From: Neopararhizobium haloflavum
GTDB taxonomy: Bacteria > Pseudomonadota > Alphaproteobacteria > Rhizobiales > Rhizobiaceae
Assembly: GCF_002750855.1 (NCBI RefSeq)
Contig: NZ_NWUC01000006.1
Coordinates: 248,001-312,000, forward strand
DNA length: 64,000 nucleotides
Reading direction: 5' to 3'
Shown here: positions 44,246 through 57,035 of the stretch, one piece after another
Layout: every line of letters starts with the position of its first letter
Position numbering within the stretch: position 1 is the stretch's first letter
The notes under the pieces: model-generated
What the model saw: only the letters and a program-made list of their open reading frames with translations
Told to the model about the DNA's origin: nothing
Databases searched by the model: none
Program-made: the position numbers and the translations under genes

Positions 44246-45601
44246 ATGATGACGCTTACGGAACCTCCCATCGCCGGGCGCGGCCGCTATTCGCGCTACC
44301 GGCTTCGGCTGCAGACGCTGACGCGGCTGCGATGGCTGGCCGTTACCGGTCAGTCGATCACCGTTCTCGTCGTCGCCTTTCTGCTCGAGTTTCCGTTTCC
44401 GGTGCTCTTCTGTTTCGCGCTCATCGCCTGTTCGGCCTGGCTGAACGTCTTCCTCACATTCCGCTACCCGGCAACCCATCGTCTGGGCCCTTCGGCCGCC
44501 ATGGGCGTTCTTGGTTTCGATGTCATCCAACTGACCGGACTGCTCTACATGACGGGCGGGCTGGTCAATCCGTTCTCGGTCCTCATCTGCGTGCCGGTGA
44601 TCATCTCCACCGCATCGCAGCCGATCCGCTATACGCTGGTGCTCGGCGCGCTGACAGTGGCGAGCGCGTCGGCGCTGGCGATCTATCACCTCCCGCTGCC
44701 CTGGTATCCCGGTGTCGTTTACGAGGCGCATCTGGTCCTCATCATCGGGATCTGGATCGCCATCATCTCCACGACGCTGTTCGCCGCCTTTTACATGCAT
44801 CGCGTCTCGTCGGAGGCCAACCAGCTTGCCGACGCACTCACCGCCACCGAGCTGACGCTGCAGCGTGAGCAGCATCTTTTCGCCCTGGACGGTCTCGCCG
44901 CCGCGGCCGCGCACGAACTCGGCACACCGCTCGCAACCATATCCGTCGTCGCCAAGGAGATGGAGCGTGCGCTCGGCCACGACGAGCGCTACCGCGAGGA
45001 TCTCCAGTTGCTGCGTTCGCAGAGCGAACGCTGCCGCGACATACTGCGGCGGCTCACCACGCTTTCTACCGATGACGAAGAGCACATGCGCAAGCTGCCG
45101 CTGTCCTCGCTGATCGAGGAGGTCGTGGCGCCGCATCGCGAGTTTGGCGTGTCGATCGATGTCGATGTCCACGCATTGAGCGGAAGCGAGCCCGTCGGAT
45201 TGCGCAATGCCGGCATTCTCTACGGGCTCGGCAATCTGGTCGAGAATGCGGTCGACTTCGCTGCAACCCGCGTCACCGTCGACGCGCGCTACGATGACGA
45301 GAACGTGGTGATCATCATTGCCGATGACGGACCAGGCTTTCCGCCCGAAATCCAGGCGCAGATCGGCGAACCATTCCTGACCCGCCGCGCCTCCGGCAAG
45401 GACAAGCGCGCCGGCGGGCTCGGGCTCGGGCTCTTCATCGCCAAGACACTGCTGGAGCGCACTGGAGCGGCGATGCGCTTCGAAAATCGCGTGTCCGGCG
45501 GTGCGCGCATCACCATGACTTGGCCGCGTGCGGCGATGGACGCCGGCCAGGCCGGGAGTTCGTTGGCGCAATCGTCCAGAATGCCTTATGTAACAGGGTG
45601 A
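44246..45601 (+). CDS. actS: redox sensor histidine kinase ActS (RegB/PrrB type)
   Basis: About 451 aa. Six hydrophobic segments precede the kinase, and TGGLVNPFSVL carries the GGxxNPF quinone-sensing motif of RegB. The H-box is AAAAHELGTPLATI (phosphorylated His), the redox-active Cys of the family sits in SERCRDILRRL, and the ATPase has N-box NLVENAVDFA, G1 DDGPGFP and G2 GGLGLGLFIA. It controls responses to redox and oxygen, such as respiration, carbon and nitrogen metabolism, through ActR. ATG 44246 or 44249; the frame is open 20 codons upstream. Confidence 0.93.
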   Translation: MMTLTEPPIAGRGRYSRYRLRLQTLTRLRWLAVTGQSITVLVVAFLLEFPFPVLFCFALIACSAWLNVFLTFRYPATHRLGPSAAMGVLGFDVIQLTGLLYMTGGLVNPFSVLICVPVIISTASQPIRYTLVLGALTVASASALAIYHLPLPWYPGVVYEAHLVLIIGIWIAIISTTLFAAFYMHRVSSEANQLADALTATELTLQREQHLFALDGLAAAAAHELGTPLATISVVAKEMERALGHDERYREDLQLLRSQSERCRDILRRLTTLSTDDEEHMRKLPLSSLIEEVVAPHREFGVSIDVDVHALSGSEPVGLRNAGILYGLGNLVENAVDFAATRVTVDARYDDENVVIIIADDGPGFPPEIQAQIGEPFLTRRASGKDKRAGGLGLGLFIAKTLLERTGAAMRFENRVSGGARITMTWPRAAMDAGQAGSSLAQSSRMPYVTG

Positions 45602-45647
45602 TGGCCGGCGCTTGCCGCTCGTTGCCCAGAATGGAGTCCATGATCCA

Positions 45648-46208
45648 ATGACAGCCGAAGAAACTCCCGACGGCGAGATCGGCCCAGATCCGTCCCTGTT
45701 GCTCGTCGATGACGACGCGCCCCTGGTGCGCCGGCTGGCACGGGCGATGGAAAGCCGCGGCTTCACTGTCGAGATCGCGGAATCGGTTGCCGAAGGGCTG
45801 GCCAAGGCCAAGGCGTCGCCGCCCAAATACGCCGTTGTCGACATGCGGCTCGGCGACGGGAATGGCCTCGACATCATCGAAGCGATACGCCAGCGCCGCA
45901 GCGATACCCGGATGATCGTCCTGACCGGCTACGGCAACATCGCCACGGCGGTCAACGCGGTCAAGCTCGGCGCGATCGACTATCTCGCCAAGCCGGCCGA
46001 CGCCGACGACGTCTTCGCCGCACTGACACGCAAGCCGGGCGAAAAGGCCGAGCCGCCGGAAAACCCCATGTCCGCCGACCGCGTCCGCTGGGAACACATC
46101 CAGCGCGTCTACGAGATGTGCGACAGGAACGTCTCTGAAACGGCTCGCCGGCTCAACATGCATCGCCGCACCCTGCAGCGCATCCTGGCCAAGCGCGCGC
46201 CGCGCTGA
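45648..46208 (+). CDS. actR: response regulator ActR (RegA/PrrA type)
   Basis: A 186-aa regulator with a receiver domain (LLLVDDDAPLVRRLARAM; phospho-acceptor Asp in AVVDMRLGDGNG; Thr in IVLTGYGN; Lys in YLAKPADADD), a short Pro-rich linker and a Fis-type helix-turn-helix (NVSETARRLNMHRRTLQRIL), nearly invariant in the RegA family. It starts 46 bp after actS and is its cognate partner. Convergent with mmcB. Confidence 0.95.
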   Translation: MTAEETPDGEIGPDPSLLLVDDDAPLVRRLARAMESRGFTVEIAESVAEGLAKAKASPPKYAVVDMRLGDGNGLDIIEAIRQRRSDTRMIVLTGYGNIATAVNAVKLGAIDYLAKPADADDVFAALTRKPGEKAEPPENPMSADRVRWEHIQRVYEMCDRNVSETARRLNMHRRTLQRILAKRAPR

Positions 46209-46219
46209 GTGCCGGGGCG

Positions 46220-46717
46220 CTAGATCGCCTCGCCGCCGGCTGCCCATTCTGCCATCAGGAGCCGGCTTGCCGCCGCATGCGCGAATTTCAGCGTCAGCGC
46301 CTTGCGCGTCGCTCCGGCAAGGCGATGCTCGGGCGCCTCACGCAGCATGTGGGCGCCAAACCCGTCGGAGAGGATGAGCCCGCACTCTTCGGGAAAGATA
46401 TCGGCCGGCACGCCCGCATGGGTCGCGAAGAACAGGCGGTCGCAATGACGGCGGTAGTCCGGCCATTTGCGATCGACACGAAAGTCGGCGATCGATGTCT
46501 TGATCTCGACGATCCAGAATTCGCCGGATGGGCTCATCGCGATGATGTCGGCCCGCCGGCCGCTCGCCAGCGACAATTCCGGCAGCGTGGCAAAGCGCAT
46601 CTCCGTCAGGAGGCGCTGAACCCCCCGGCGCACCAGCATGGCGCGATCGGATTGGCGTCCATCGACAAGCGGATGGGTGGTAAAGGGCGACACGAGAGGC
46701 ATGATCGATTTTGCCAT
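46220..46717 (-). CDS. mmcB: MmcB family DNA repair protein
   Basis: About 165 aa, a restriction-endonuclease-like fold protein of the alphaproteobacterial MmcB group, part of the damage response with ImuB/DnaE2. Typical features: QSDRAMLVRRGVQRLL near the N-terminus, SGRRADIIAMSPSGEFWIVEIKTS with the catalytic E-x-K, and DRKWPDYRRHCDRLFFA. The start is uncertain: ATG 46717 or 46702; the frame extends upstream without support. Confidence 0.87.
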   Translation of the reverse strand: MAKSIMPLVSPFTTHPLVDGRQSDRAMLVRRGVQRLLTEMRFATLPELSLASGRRADIIAMSPSGEFWIVEIKTSIADFRVDRKWPDYRRHCDRLFFATHAGVPADIFPEECGLILSDGFGAHMLREAPEHRLAGATRKALTLKFAHAAASRLLMAEWAAGGEAI

Positions 46718-46917
46718 GCCCGCCCGGCAGAGACAATCGCCGCGGCAGCGTGACTTGTTGCGCAAAAGCCATGTCGGAAGGAATTCGAAGAAACGGCTTC
46801 GCCATATGCTTGTCAGCGCCGCGTTCACGGCAATAACCTGATGTCACGATCGGCTGGCGGAGCGCTGGCCGGAAGTCCGTCATTTTAAGCCCGCATCCCT
46901 CCACTATCGAGATCGCC

Positions 46918-47556
46918 ATGAACCGTCGCGCATTTCTTGCCAGTTCGGCTTCCGCGGCCGCGCTTCTTCTAGCCGGCTGCGTCAGCACTCCAGTGTCCCG
47001 GCCGCAGCTCGCCGCCGATTATGGCGAAATCGTCGATGCCGGCTATACGATCCCCGCCGTTCCGATCCAGCGCCTGGAAGACCAGTTCAAGCGGCAGATC
47101 GTGCGCTACCCGACCAGCGAGGAGCCGGGAACGATCATCGTCGATACACCGAACAAGTTTCTCTATTACATCCTGCCCGGTGGTGAGGCCGTGCGCTACG
47201 GCATCGGCGTCGGCCGCGAGGGCTTCGCATGGCAGGGTGAGGCCTATGTCTCTTGGAAGCAGGCCTGGCCGAAATGGCATCCGCCGAAGGAGATGATCGA
47301 GCGCGAGCCATACCTTGAGAAATATGCCGATGGCGGCATGGAGCCCGGACTGACCAATCCGCTCGGCGCGCGCGCACTCTATCTTTACGACCAGGACGGC
47401 AACGATACGCTCTATCGCCTGCACGGCACGCCGGAGTGGAACACCATCGGCACCGCTGCCTCGTCGGGCTGCATCCGGCTGATGAATCAGGACATCATCG
47501 ACCTTTACGATCGGGTACAGCCGGGCCGCCGGTCCAAGGTCGTCGTCTTGCAATAG
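46918..47556 (+). CDS. L,D-transpeptidase lipoprotein (YkuD)
   Basis: 212 aa. The N-terminus MNRRAFLASSASAAALLLAGC combines a Tat-like RRxFL motif with a lipobox (LAGC, lipidated Cys 21), so it is probably exported folded and anchored as a lipoprotein. The YkuD catalytic site is complete: LHGTPEW and ASSGCIRL with the nucleophilic Cys. It makes 3-3 peptidoglycan crosslinks or attaches outer-membrane proteins to peptidoglycan, which is frequent in polar-growing Rhizobiales. Confidence 0.93.
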   Translation: MNRRAFLASSASAAALLLAGCVSTPVSRPQLAADYGEIVDAGYTIPAVPIQRLEDQFKRQIVRYPTSEEPGTIIVDTPNKFLYYILPGGEAVRYGIGVGREGFAWQGEAYVSWKQAWPKWHPPKEMIEREPYLEKYADGGMEPGLTNPLGARALYLYDQDGNDTLYRLHGTPEWNTIGTAASSGCIRLMNQDIIDLYDRVQPGRRSKVVVLQ

Positions 47557-47572
47557 GCGGTGTGCCGGCCCG

Positions 47573-48460
47573 CTATTGTGCGTCGGCCACCGTGTCCTCG
47601 TAGGCGATGAAGGTCTTGCCGATGTAGCCCGGCTCGCCGTCGACGGTTACCTGGCAGAAGTGCACGCACTGGTCGAGCGGCTGGGCGTCTATCTCCGTCC
47701 CGCCCGGCAGCACGCGGATGACGTCCGAGCCGTTGTCGGGCGCCGTGCGGAAATTCACGTACTCCTTCACACGCGCCGGGATGAGGTCGACGCTTCCGAC
47801 GAAGGCGGCGTTGGGCATGTCGGTCTGTGCCGCGGCTGCGGCCGCCTCCAATGCCGCGATTTCCGCATCCGTCTCGGCAATCTCCACCGTCTCGGACCCG
47901 CGCAGCCCGTCATCTGCAATGGCGGCGGTTGTCGCGCGGTCGAGCCCGCCCGTTTCTGCAGCGGGCTCACCGGGTGAAGCGCGCGCCGCATCGTCGTCGG
48001 CCGTTCCAGTGAGGGCCGCTGCCAGTTCTGCGCCTTCGCCTTCGGTGTCCGAAGTCTGCGTGTCGTCCCGCCAGCGCGGATTGTCGTCGGCCAGCGGCGT
48101 CAGCCGAAGGTCGCTCTCGGCGATGCCCGCGTCGGGCTCTGAACCCGCCTGTTCTTCGCCAACTTCAACACCAGTCCGCTCGAGCGGACGCGCCGTCTTG
48201 TTCTCGGCGTTGACGAGCCCTGCGGTTTCCGCCGGGGGCGCTTTCGGCGTCTCGGTATCGGCCGGGGATACGGGCAGCTGCGCCACCGCCGCCACTGGCA
48301 CCGGATCTGTATCGTCGGCCCTCGGCCCGTCCGAGCCGATGAAAAACGCACCCACGATGGCGATCGCCGCCAGAGGCACCGCCGTTGAGAGCAGATACAC
48401 CCGTCGATCACGAATGAGGCTTTTCAGCCGGTTGTTTCCAAATTCCAGACGCGTCTTCAT
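47573..48460 (-). CDS. membrane-anchored SH3 domain protein
   Basis: 295 aa: a short basic cytoplasmic segment, one membrane anchor (VYLLSTAVPLAAIAIVGAFF, about residues 22-41), a long acidic Ala/Glu/Asp/Pro-rich spacer (about 45-215) and a C-terminal bacterial SH3 domain (EYVNFRTAPDNGSDVIRVLPGG, split by length, then GEPGYIGKTFI). The layout suggests a periplasmic domain held away from the membrane and binding the cell wall. ATG 48460 is preferred over 48505 because GGGGAGC lies 7 bases upstream. Convergent with the L,D-transpeptidase gene. Confidence 0.83.
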   Translation of the reverse strand: MKTRLEFGNNRLKSLIRDRRVYLLSTAVPLAAIAIVGAFFIGSDGPRADDTDPVPVAAVAQLPVSPADTETPKAPPAETAGLVNAENKTARPLERTGVEVGEEQAGSEPDAGIAESDLRLTPLADDNPRWRDDTQTSDTEGEGAELAAALTGTADDDAARASPGEPAAETGGLDRATTAAIADDGLRGSETVEIAETDAEIAALEAAAAAAQTDMPNAAFVGSVDLIPARVKEYVNFRTAPDNGSDVIRVLPGGTEIDAQPLDQCVHFCQVTVDGEPGYIGKTFIAYEDTVADAQ

Positions 48461-48637
48461 TTCGGCGCTCCCCGAAACGCTCAAGTCCCTTGCATGCACA
48501 ATCATGTCTTCGCCGCAAAAACCCCTTCACCCCGCGCACACTTGCGCGGCCGGCTTTCCGCAGGCTGTTACCAAAAGGTTAATAGGGCCTGCATGGGTCC
48601 GAAATGAGGCACGATCTGAACGCAACCGGGACAACGT

Positions 48638-48671
48638 GAAAACGCCCGCCTGCTGGTGTTGCGGACGGGCG
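48638..48671 (-). terminator. intrinsic terminator of glcB
   Basis: Stem CGCCCG/CGGGCG (48671-48666 with 48648-48643), extended by inner pairs, followed on the minus strand by TTTTC. It lies 36 bp beyond the glcB stop. Confidence 0.7.
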
Positions 48672-48706
48672 ATTTCGCATTCATGCGCTTTGACGTGGCC
48701 TTGGGG

Positions 48707-50872
48707 TCAGGCGGTCGCGGCCTTCAGTTCCAGCCGTCGGCGGTGCAGCACCGGTTCGGTGTAGCCGGACGGCTGCTCGCGGCCCTTCAGCACGAGATCG
48801 AGGGCTGCCTGGAAGGCGATGGAGCCATCGAAGTCGGCCGACATCGCACGATAGGCGGTGTCGCCGGCGTTCTGCTGGTCGACCACCTTGGCCATCTTCT
48901 TCATCGTCTCGACGATTTGCGCCTCGGTCACGACGCCGTGGTGCAGCCAGTTCGCCATGTGCTGCGCGGAGATGCGCAGCGTGGCGCGATCTTCCATCAG
49001 TCCGACATCGTTGATGTCCGGCACCTTGGAGCAGCCGACGCCCTGGTCCACCCAGCGCACGACGTAGCCGAGGATACCCTGTGCGTTGTTGTCGAGTTCG
49101 CGCTGAATGTCCTCCGGCGTCCAGTTCGGCCGCTCGGCGACCGGGATGGACAGGATCTCGTCCAGCCGGGCCCGTTCGCGCGACTTGAGGTCTGCCTGCA
49201 CCGCGGCGACATCGACCGTGTGGTAGTGCGTCGCGTGCAGCGTCGCAGCGGTCGGAGAGGGCACCCATGCCGTGTTCGCCCCGGCCTTCGGGTGGCCGAT
49301 CTTCTGTTCCAGCATCGCCGCCATCAGGTCGGGCATGGCCCACATGCCCTTGCCGATCTGGGCGTGGCCGGCAAGCCCGCATTGAAGGCCGACGTCGACG
49401 TTCCAGTTCTCGTAGGCCTGGATCCAGGTCGAAGCCTTCATGTCGCCCTTGCGGATCATCGGCCCGGCTTCCATCGAGGTGTGGATTTCGTCGCCGGTGC
49501 GGTCGAGGAAGCCGGTATTGATGAAGACGACCCGCTCCTTCGCGGCGCGGATTGCCTCCTTGAGGTTCACCGTCGTGCGCCGTTCCTCGTCCATGATGCC
49601 CATTTTGATCGTGTTGGGCGCCATGCCGAGCGCGCTTTCGACGCGGCCGAACAGCGTGTTGGCGAACGCCACTTCCTCCGGCCCGTGCATCTTCGGCTTG
49701 ACGACATACATCGAGCCCGCGCGGCTGTTCTTGCGACGTCCGTTCGCGCCGATGTCGTGCAGTGCGATGAGGCCGGTGACGAAGGCGTCCATGATCCCTT
49801 CGGGAATCTCGTTGCCGTCGCGATCGTGAATCGCCGGGTTCGTCATCAGGTGCCCGACATTGCGCACCAGCATCAGCGAACGTCCGGGCAGGGTCAGCGT
49901 CGAGTCGTCGGGCGCCGTGTATGCGCGGTCGTCATTGAGTTCGCGCGTGACGGACTGTCCGCCCTTTTCGAAAGTGTCCTTCAGATCGCCGCGCATGAGG
50001 CCGAGCCAGTTGCGGTAGGCCGCGACCTTGTCGTCGGCATCCACCGCGGCGATCGAATCCTCGCAATCCTGGATGGTCGTCAGCGCCGACTCCAGCACGA
50101 TGTCGGCGATCCCTGCCGGGTCGCCTTCACCGATCGGGTTGCGCCGGTCGATGACGATTTCGACATGCAGTCCGTTCTTCGACAGAAGGATCGATGACGG
50201 CGCGAATGGCTCGCCGCGGTAGCCGGCGAACTGCGCTGCGTCCTTCAGCGCCGACGTTCCGCCATCGCCAAGCGCGATCACGAGCTTGCCGTCCTCGATC
50301 GAGAAGCCTGCAACGTTGTGCCAGTCGCCGGCGATCGGGGCGGAGTCGTTGAGGAAATTGCGTCCCCAGGCGATCACCTTCTCGCCGCGCTTGGGGTTGT
50401 AGCCCTTGCCCTTGTCGGCGCCGCCTTCCTCGGAAATGGCGTCGGTGCCGTAAAGCGCATCGTAGAGCGAGCCCCACCGGGCATTGGCGGCATTGAGCGC
50501 ATAGCGGGCGTTCATCACCGGAACGACAAGCTGCGGTCCGGCCACCTTGGCGATTTCGGGATCGACATTGGCCGTCGATACGCTGAAATCCTCACCTTCC
50601 GGCACGATGTAGCCGATATCGCGCAGGAATGCCGTGTATGTGGCCAGATCCTGTGGCGCACCGTTTTCCCGGTGCCACGCATCGATCTTGGTCTGCAGAT
50701 CATCCCGCTTGGCAAGCAGCGCGCGGTTCTGCGGGCCGAGTTCGTGAACGGCTTGCGACAACGCGGAGAAAAAAGCGTCGGCATCGATGCCCGTGCCGGG
50801 AACGGCCTCGTCGGTGATGAAGCTGTAAAGCGTCTTGTCGATCGTCAGTCCGTGCGTTTCGACGGTGCTCAT
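48707..50872 (-). CDS. glcB: malate synthase G
   Basis: A 721-aa monomeric enzyme condensing glyoxylate with acetyl-CoA to malate in the glyoxylate bypass and glycolate use. Length and segments are typical: [33 protein letters not shown] (Mg-binding Glu), [11 protein letters not shown] (Mg-binding Asp), and [15 protein letters not shown] with the catalytic-base region just before it in the C-terminal third. Start ATG 50872 behind GGGAGAC. It has its own terminator, so it is probably monocistronic. Confidence 0.96.
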   Translation of the reverse strand: MSTVETHGLTIDKTLYSFITDEAVPGTGIDADAFFSALSQAVHELGPQNRALLAKRDDLQTKIDAWHRENGAPQDLATYTAFLRDIGYIVPEGEDFSVSTANVDPEIAKVAGPQLVVPVMNARYALNAANARWGSLYDALYGTDAISEEGGADKGKGYNPKRGEKVIAWGRNFLNDSAPIAGDWHNVAGFSIEDGKLVIALGDGGTSALKDAAQFAGYRGEPFAPSSILLSKNGLHVEIVIDRRNPIGEGDPAGIADIVLESALTTIQDCEDSIAAVDADDKVAAYRNWLGLMRGDLKDTFEKGGQSVTRELNDDRAYTAPDDSTLTLPGRSLMLVRNVGHLMTNPAIHDRDGNEIPEGIMDAFVTGLIALHDIGANGRRKNSRAGSMYVVKPKMHGPEEVAFANTLFGRVESALGMAPNTIKMGIMDEERRTTVNLKEAIRAAKERVVFINTGFLDRTGDEIHTSMEAGPMIRKGDMKASTWIQAYENWNVDVGLQCGLAGHAQIGKGMWAMPDLMAAMLEQKIGHPKAGANTAWVPSPTAATLHATHYHTVDVAAVQADLKSRERARLDEILSIPVAERPNWTPEDIQRELDNNAQGILGYVVRWVDQGVGCSKVPDINDVGLMEDRATLRISAQHMANWLHHGVVTEAQIVETMKKMAKVVDQQNAGDTAYRAMSADFDGSIAFQAALDLVLKGREQPSGYTEPVLHRRRLELKAATA

Positions 50873-50990
50873 CTTGTCTCCCTGATCGATTGGTGCGGCG
50901 GCGCATCGCGCCGCTGATGGATCGTTGTCCGCAAACTTAAGGTCCGCGCATTCCCAGTCAATCTGTAGGTAATGCGAAAGATTTGTTCCC

Positions 50991-53054
50991 TCAGGGCAAA
51001 GACGAGCCTGTTGCGATCCGCGGTCGTCCGATCGCCGTCGCCTTGACCGTGGCCTCCACGAACTGCCGGCGCCCGCCTGTCTCCGGCGCGCTGGTCCGCT
51101 CCGTGAGTGTCACGCGCGACGCCTCGGCGCCGGCCTTCTCGGCCCGGCGCAGCGCTTCGCGCCTTGCCACTTCCCGCGCATGGCCCATGGCTTCCTGCTC
51201 GCTGCGAAAGCGCACCGGTTCGCCGACCCCGCCCACAAGAAAGCAGTCTTCCTCCGGCATGGACACCACCATCTCCGCCTCGACCTCGACCTGTCCGACG
51301 ACCGCGCCAACCGCGTTGGCGACGTCGGCGTGCTCGGGAACGATCAGCCTTGCGCCCAGCATTGGCGCGACCGCGGGATAGTGAACGCCGGCCGACGCCC
51401 CGATCGCGATGATCGGACGATCAAGGGCGATCGAGAACCGGGCGATACCGGCCGGCCCTGTGAGTGCGCGTTCCACGAGCGGAGACGTCATCGCGTTGAT
51501 GGGCAATGGCGCTCCCCGGTGGTCCGGTCCCCCGTCGCTCAATGCCGCGTCGAGAACGACCCGGGCCGATTGCAAGGCAAGCCGCGCCGCTACCATTCGA
51601 GAGAACGCTTCCGCCGACGCTGCAATCGGGTTCCCCGCGCCTGTGCGACGCCGGGCCATCAGCCGGGCCGCCAGGTCGGCGGCCTCCCCATTCCACTGCC
51701 CTTGGTGCCCGAGCACATGCATGGCATCGGAAGGGGTAAAGGCGACGATCTGCGCCATGCCCCGCTGGACGAGCCGCTCCAGCGTCGCGCGCTGGGCCAT
51801 GGATGAAAGGACGGTCTCCAGCGGCGCGGGCGCGGGGCCCAGACGGGCGAGCAGTGCCTGCTCCTTGTCGCCAAGGTCCGTGCTGCGCGTCGCCCCGGTG
51901 CCGCTCAGCATGGCGAACCGGCCGTCGAGTCGCCCCGGTGTCTCCTGGCGCAGTTGCCGCGCCAATGTGTCGAGGATGATGGAATGGTGCGCGTGCCCGG
52001 CAAGCGAAATGGGCACGCAGCGCCGTGGGCCGAGCGATATCTCGGGTGTGAGCGCCGACACGTCGATATGCACTTCGGAATCGCCGCCCAGCCCGTGCGT
52101 GCGCATCGCCACCGCTTCGACCATGGTGCGGTGGCCGCCGACGACGGCACCCTCGTCGTCGAGCCTCGGTCGGCCGTTCTGAAGGATGGCGACGTCCGTC
52201 GTCGTTCCACCGATGTCCGAGACGATCGCCGCATCGAGGCCGGTCAGGTGCCGGGCGCCGACCAGGCTGGCCGCTGGCCCGGAAAGGATCGTCTCGATCG
52301 GCCGCAGGCGCGCTTCCGATGCCGATATCAGTGCCCCGTCGCCCCGCACCACCATCAGCGGCGCCGTGATCTCGCGGGCCGCCAGAAACGTTCTCGTCGC
52401 GTTCAGGAGCCGGTCGATCATCGTGATCAGGCCCGCATTGAGGACCGTCGTCAGCGCGCGACGCGGCCCGCCGAGCCGCGCGGACAATTCGTGGCTGCAG
52501 GTTGTCGGCAACCCCGTGCGCGCCTGGACAAGGTCGCGCACGGCGATCTCGTGCGCCGGATTCCTGACGGAGAAATAGCCGGCGATGGCGACCGCGTCGC
52601 AGCGCCGCTTCAAATCTTCCACCGCGTCGTCGAGCGGAGTAAGGTCGATGGGCCTTTCCTGGCCGTGGACGTCATGGCCGCCGGACAGAAGAACAAGCGG
52701 TCCCTCGCCGAGCGCCTTGTCGACCCCACCGCGCGCCAGATCGGCTTGGGACATTCCGATGGCGATGAGGCCGACCCGGCCGGCCTGTCCTTCCACCAGG
52801 GCATTGGTGGCCAGCGTGGTCGAGAGAGAAACGAGGGCGATCGCCTCCGGCCTGACTCCGGCAGACGCGAGGACGCTGTCTGCGGCCATCGAAAGGCCGA
52901 CCGAAAGATCATGCCGTGTGGTCAGCGCCTTGGCTTTTGCCAGCACCCCGCAGCGTGTGCCATGCAGCACGGCGTCGGTGTAAGTGCCGCCCGTATCAAG
53001 CCCGAGGGATATGGGTTCGCCCGCTTCAGGGCCAGGGAACGTCGTGTCGTGCAT
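50991..53054 (-). CDS. hydantoinase/oxoprolinase family protein (HyuA type)
   Basis: A 687-aa ATP-dependent amidohydrolase subunit of the HyuA/5-oxoprolinase A family. Actin-like ATPase motifs are present at the N-terminus ([14 protein letters not shown]) and mid-protein ([14 protein letters not shown]), with GGGD-type segments after them. HyuA proteins normally work with a HyuB partner, but no hyuB lies next to this gene, so the substrate is unknown. ATG 53054 is chosen because the conserved N-terminus follows closely; the frame is open to 53111. Confidence 0.85.
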   Translation of the reverse strand: MHDTTFPGPEAGEPISLGLDTGGTYTDAVLHGTRCGVLAKAKALTTRHDLSVGLSMAADSVLASAGVRPEAIALVSLSTTLATNALVEGQAGRVGLIAIGMSQADLARGGVDKALGEGPLVLLSGGHDVHGQERPIDLTPLDDAVEDLKRRCDAVAIAGYFSVRNPAHEIAVRDLVQARTGLPTTCSHELSARLGGPRRALTTVLNAGLITMIDRLLNATRTFLAAREITAPLMVVRGDGALISASEARLRPIETILSGPAASLVGARHLTGLDAAIVSDIGGTTTDVAILQNGRPRLDDEGAVVGGHRTMVEAVAMRTHGLGGDSEVHIDVSALTPEISLGPRRCVPISLAGHAHHSIILDTLARQLRQETPGRLDGRFAMLSGTGATRSTDLGDKEQALLARLGPAPAPLETVLSSMAQRATLERLVQRGMAQIVAFTPSDAMHVLGHQGQWNGEAADLAARLMARRRTGAGNPIAASAEAFSRMVAARLALQSARVVLDAALSDGGPDHRGAPLPINAMTSPLVERALTGPAGIARFSIALDRPIIAIGASAGVHYPAVAPMLGARLIVPEHADVANAVGAVVGQVEVEAEMVVSMPEEDCFLVGGVGEPVRFRSEQEAMGHAREVARREALRRAEKAGAEASRVTLTERTSAPETGGRRQFVEATVKATAIGRPRIATGSSLP

Positions 53055-53250
53055 CCTGTCGGACCGGAAGATTGCCTCCCCTCGTGGTAGCGACTTTGGC
53101 GCTCTGCGCAAGGCCCTGCTGACGCTACGGCAAGGGTGATGCGCTCATCCGACTGTTTTCGCACTTGCCCTCAGCCGCCGCCTGCCCCATTCTGGCGGCC
53201 ATTCGAGGGGCATCCAACCAAAAGAGCTTTGAATTTGAACGGGAATCCAG

Positions 53251-53979
53251 ATGATGGCCGCGTGCGTATCCGCTGATCGGGATATGCTCGAAACCATCAA
53301 TGAACTGCAATCGCCTTATGATGTGTTGCGCTACCTGCGGCAGCGCACCCGTGCTGTTGAGTTCACCCATTTCACTGTCCTGAAGGTCCCGCCGCTCGGC
53401 ATGGGGCGGATTGCCGAGATTTCGCTGCTGTCCAGCTGGCCGGCCGAGCTGTTCCAGGCCTATGATGCGGCCGAATTGGGTCTGGCGAGCCCCGTCCTCA
53501 GGCGGTTGGCGCGCTCGGCGCTCTTTTTTCAGTTCGACCACACAACGATCAACAGCAATCGCGAGGATGGGCGCCAGGACGAGGCCGTTGCCCTGTTCAC
53601 ACGGTATGGAATGGAGCGAGGCGCCTATTTCCCTGTCCATGACCCGGCGTTCGGCTCGGGAGCCATCGGGTTCAGTGGCAACAGGGATGCGCTGTCCGCC
53701 AGCGAGATGGCGTCGCTGCAAATCCTTTCCATCCATGTCTTTGATCGGCTGGTTCAGTTGCAGGCAGCGGCGGCAGGCGACCGCCCGAAGCTCAGCGTGC
53801 GCGAGCGCGAATGCCTGTTGTGGACCGCCGAAGGAAAAACCAGCTTCGAGATCGGCAAGATCATCGGCATCTCCGAGCATACGGTGAATTACTATCTGAC
53901 CACGGCCTCGGGAAAGCTCAATTCGACCAACCGCGTCCAGGCCGTCGCGGTGGCGCTTCGCAGCGGCCTTTTGGGCTGA
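53251..53979 (+). CDS. LuxR family solo regulator with degenerate autoinducer pocket
   Basis: 242 aa with an N-terminal autoinducer-binding-like domain (about residues 15-165) and a C-terminal LuxR helix-turn-helix (LSVRERECLLWTAEGKTS, then EIGKIIGISEHTVNYYL). Against the usual YPxxW...Y...DPVV block the segment reads SSWPAELFQAYDAAELGLAS followed by PVL: the pocket Trp (TraR W57) is Leu and Asp70 is Ser, while Tyr61 is kept. No luxI-type synthase is in the window. It probably binds a different ligand or none. It is divergent from the HyuA-type gene and 164 bp upstream of gyrB. Confidence 0.87.
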   Translation: MMAACVSADRDMLETINELQSPYDVLRYLRQRTRAVEFTHFTVLKVPPLGMGRIAEISLLSSWPAELFQAYDAAELGLASPVLRRLARSALFFQFDHTTINSNREDGRQDEAVALFTRYGMERGAYFPVHDPAFGSGAIGFSGNRDALSASEMASLQILSIHVFDRLVQLQAAAAGDRPKLSVRERECLLWTAEGKTSFEIGKIIGISEHTVNYYLTTASGKLNSTNRVQAVAVALRSGLLG

Positions 53980-53984
53980 CATGA

Positions 53985-56591
<2,607 letters not shown>

Positions 56592-56716
56592 GCGGCTATT
56601 CGCATCGCGGCTTGACGATTCACCTGCGCAGGAAGGAACTTGCGCCGGGGCATTCCGTTGTTGGGACGATTCCCGCGGGCCGCTGAGGTCACGCGAAAGC
56701 TCAATCGGAGTATGTC

Positions 56717-56935
56717 ATGCCAGAGAGACTGGATCCTCAAGAAGCGCGCCAGGGCAGCAGGGGGGTTCCCGTGCTCAAGGTGCTCATCGTCGCGCTCGTG
56801 CTGGCACTTCTCGCCTGGGCAGGTGCCGCGCTTTTCGGCGAGACGAGCGATCCCGAACAGCCGACGGGCGAGAACACCATCCAGGAGGATGCGACCGACG
56901 AGCCGGCGACCGGCGCCGCGCCGACAGTGGATTGA
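56717..56935 (+). CDS. small single-span membrane protein
   Basis: A 72-aa protein with a short hydrophilic N-terminus, one membrane segment (VLKVLIVALVLALLAWAGAA, about residues 19-38) and an acidic Thr/Glu/Pro-rich tail of about 30 residues, probably periplasmic. The reading is supported by CGGAG seven bases before the ATG, by codon use matching its neighbours and by a strong hairpin right after the stop. No known family is recognised. It lies 125 bp downstream of gyrB on the same strand. Confidence 0.6.
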   Translation: MPERLDPQEARQGSRGVPVLKVLIVALVLALLAWAGAALFGETSDPEQPTGENTIQEDATDEPATGAAPTVD

Positions 56936-56943
56936 TCTGCTCC

Positions 56944-56975
56944 CGGCGGCGCACGAGCGCCGCCGCTATTCGTTT
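56944..56975 (+). terminator. terminator after the small membrane protein
   Basis: A perfect 9-bp stem CGGCGGCGC/GCGCCGCCG (56944-56952 with 56957-56965) closed by an ACGA tetraloop, followed by CTATTCGTTT. The stem is strong but the T run is interrupted. Confidence 0.55.
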
Positions 56976-57035
56976 CGCGTTTGTCCCGTCTTGGGTTAGA
57001 ATGGCCTTCTTCGCTTCACGATAGAGGGCAACGCA

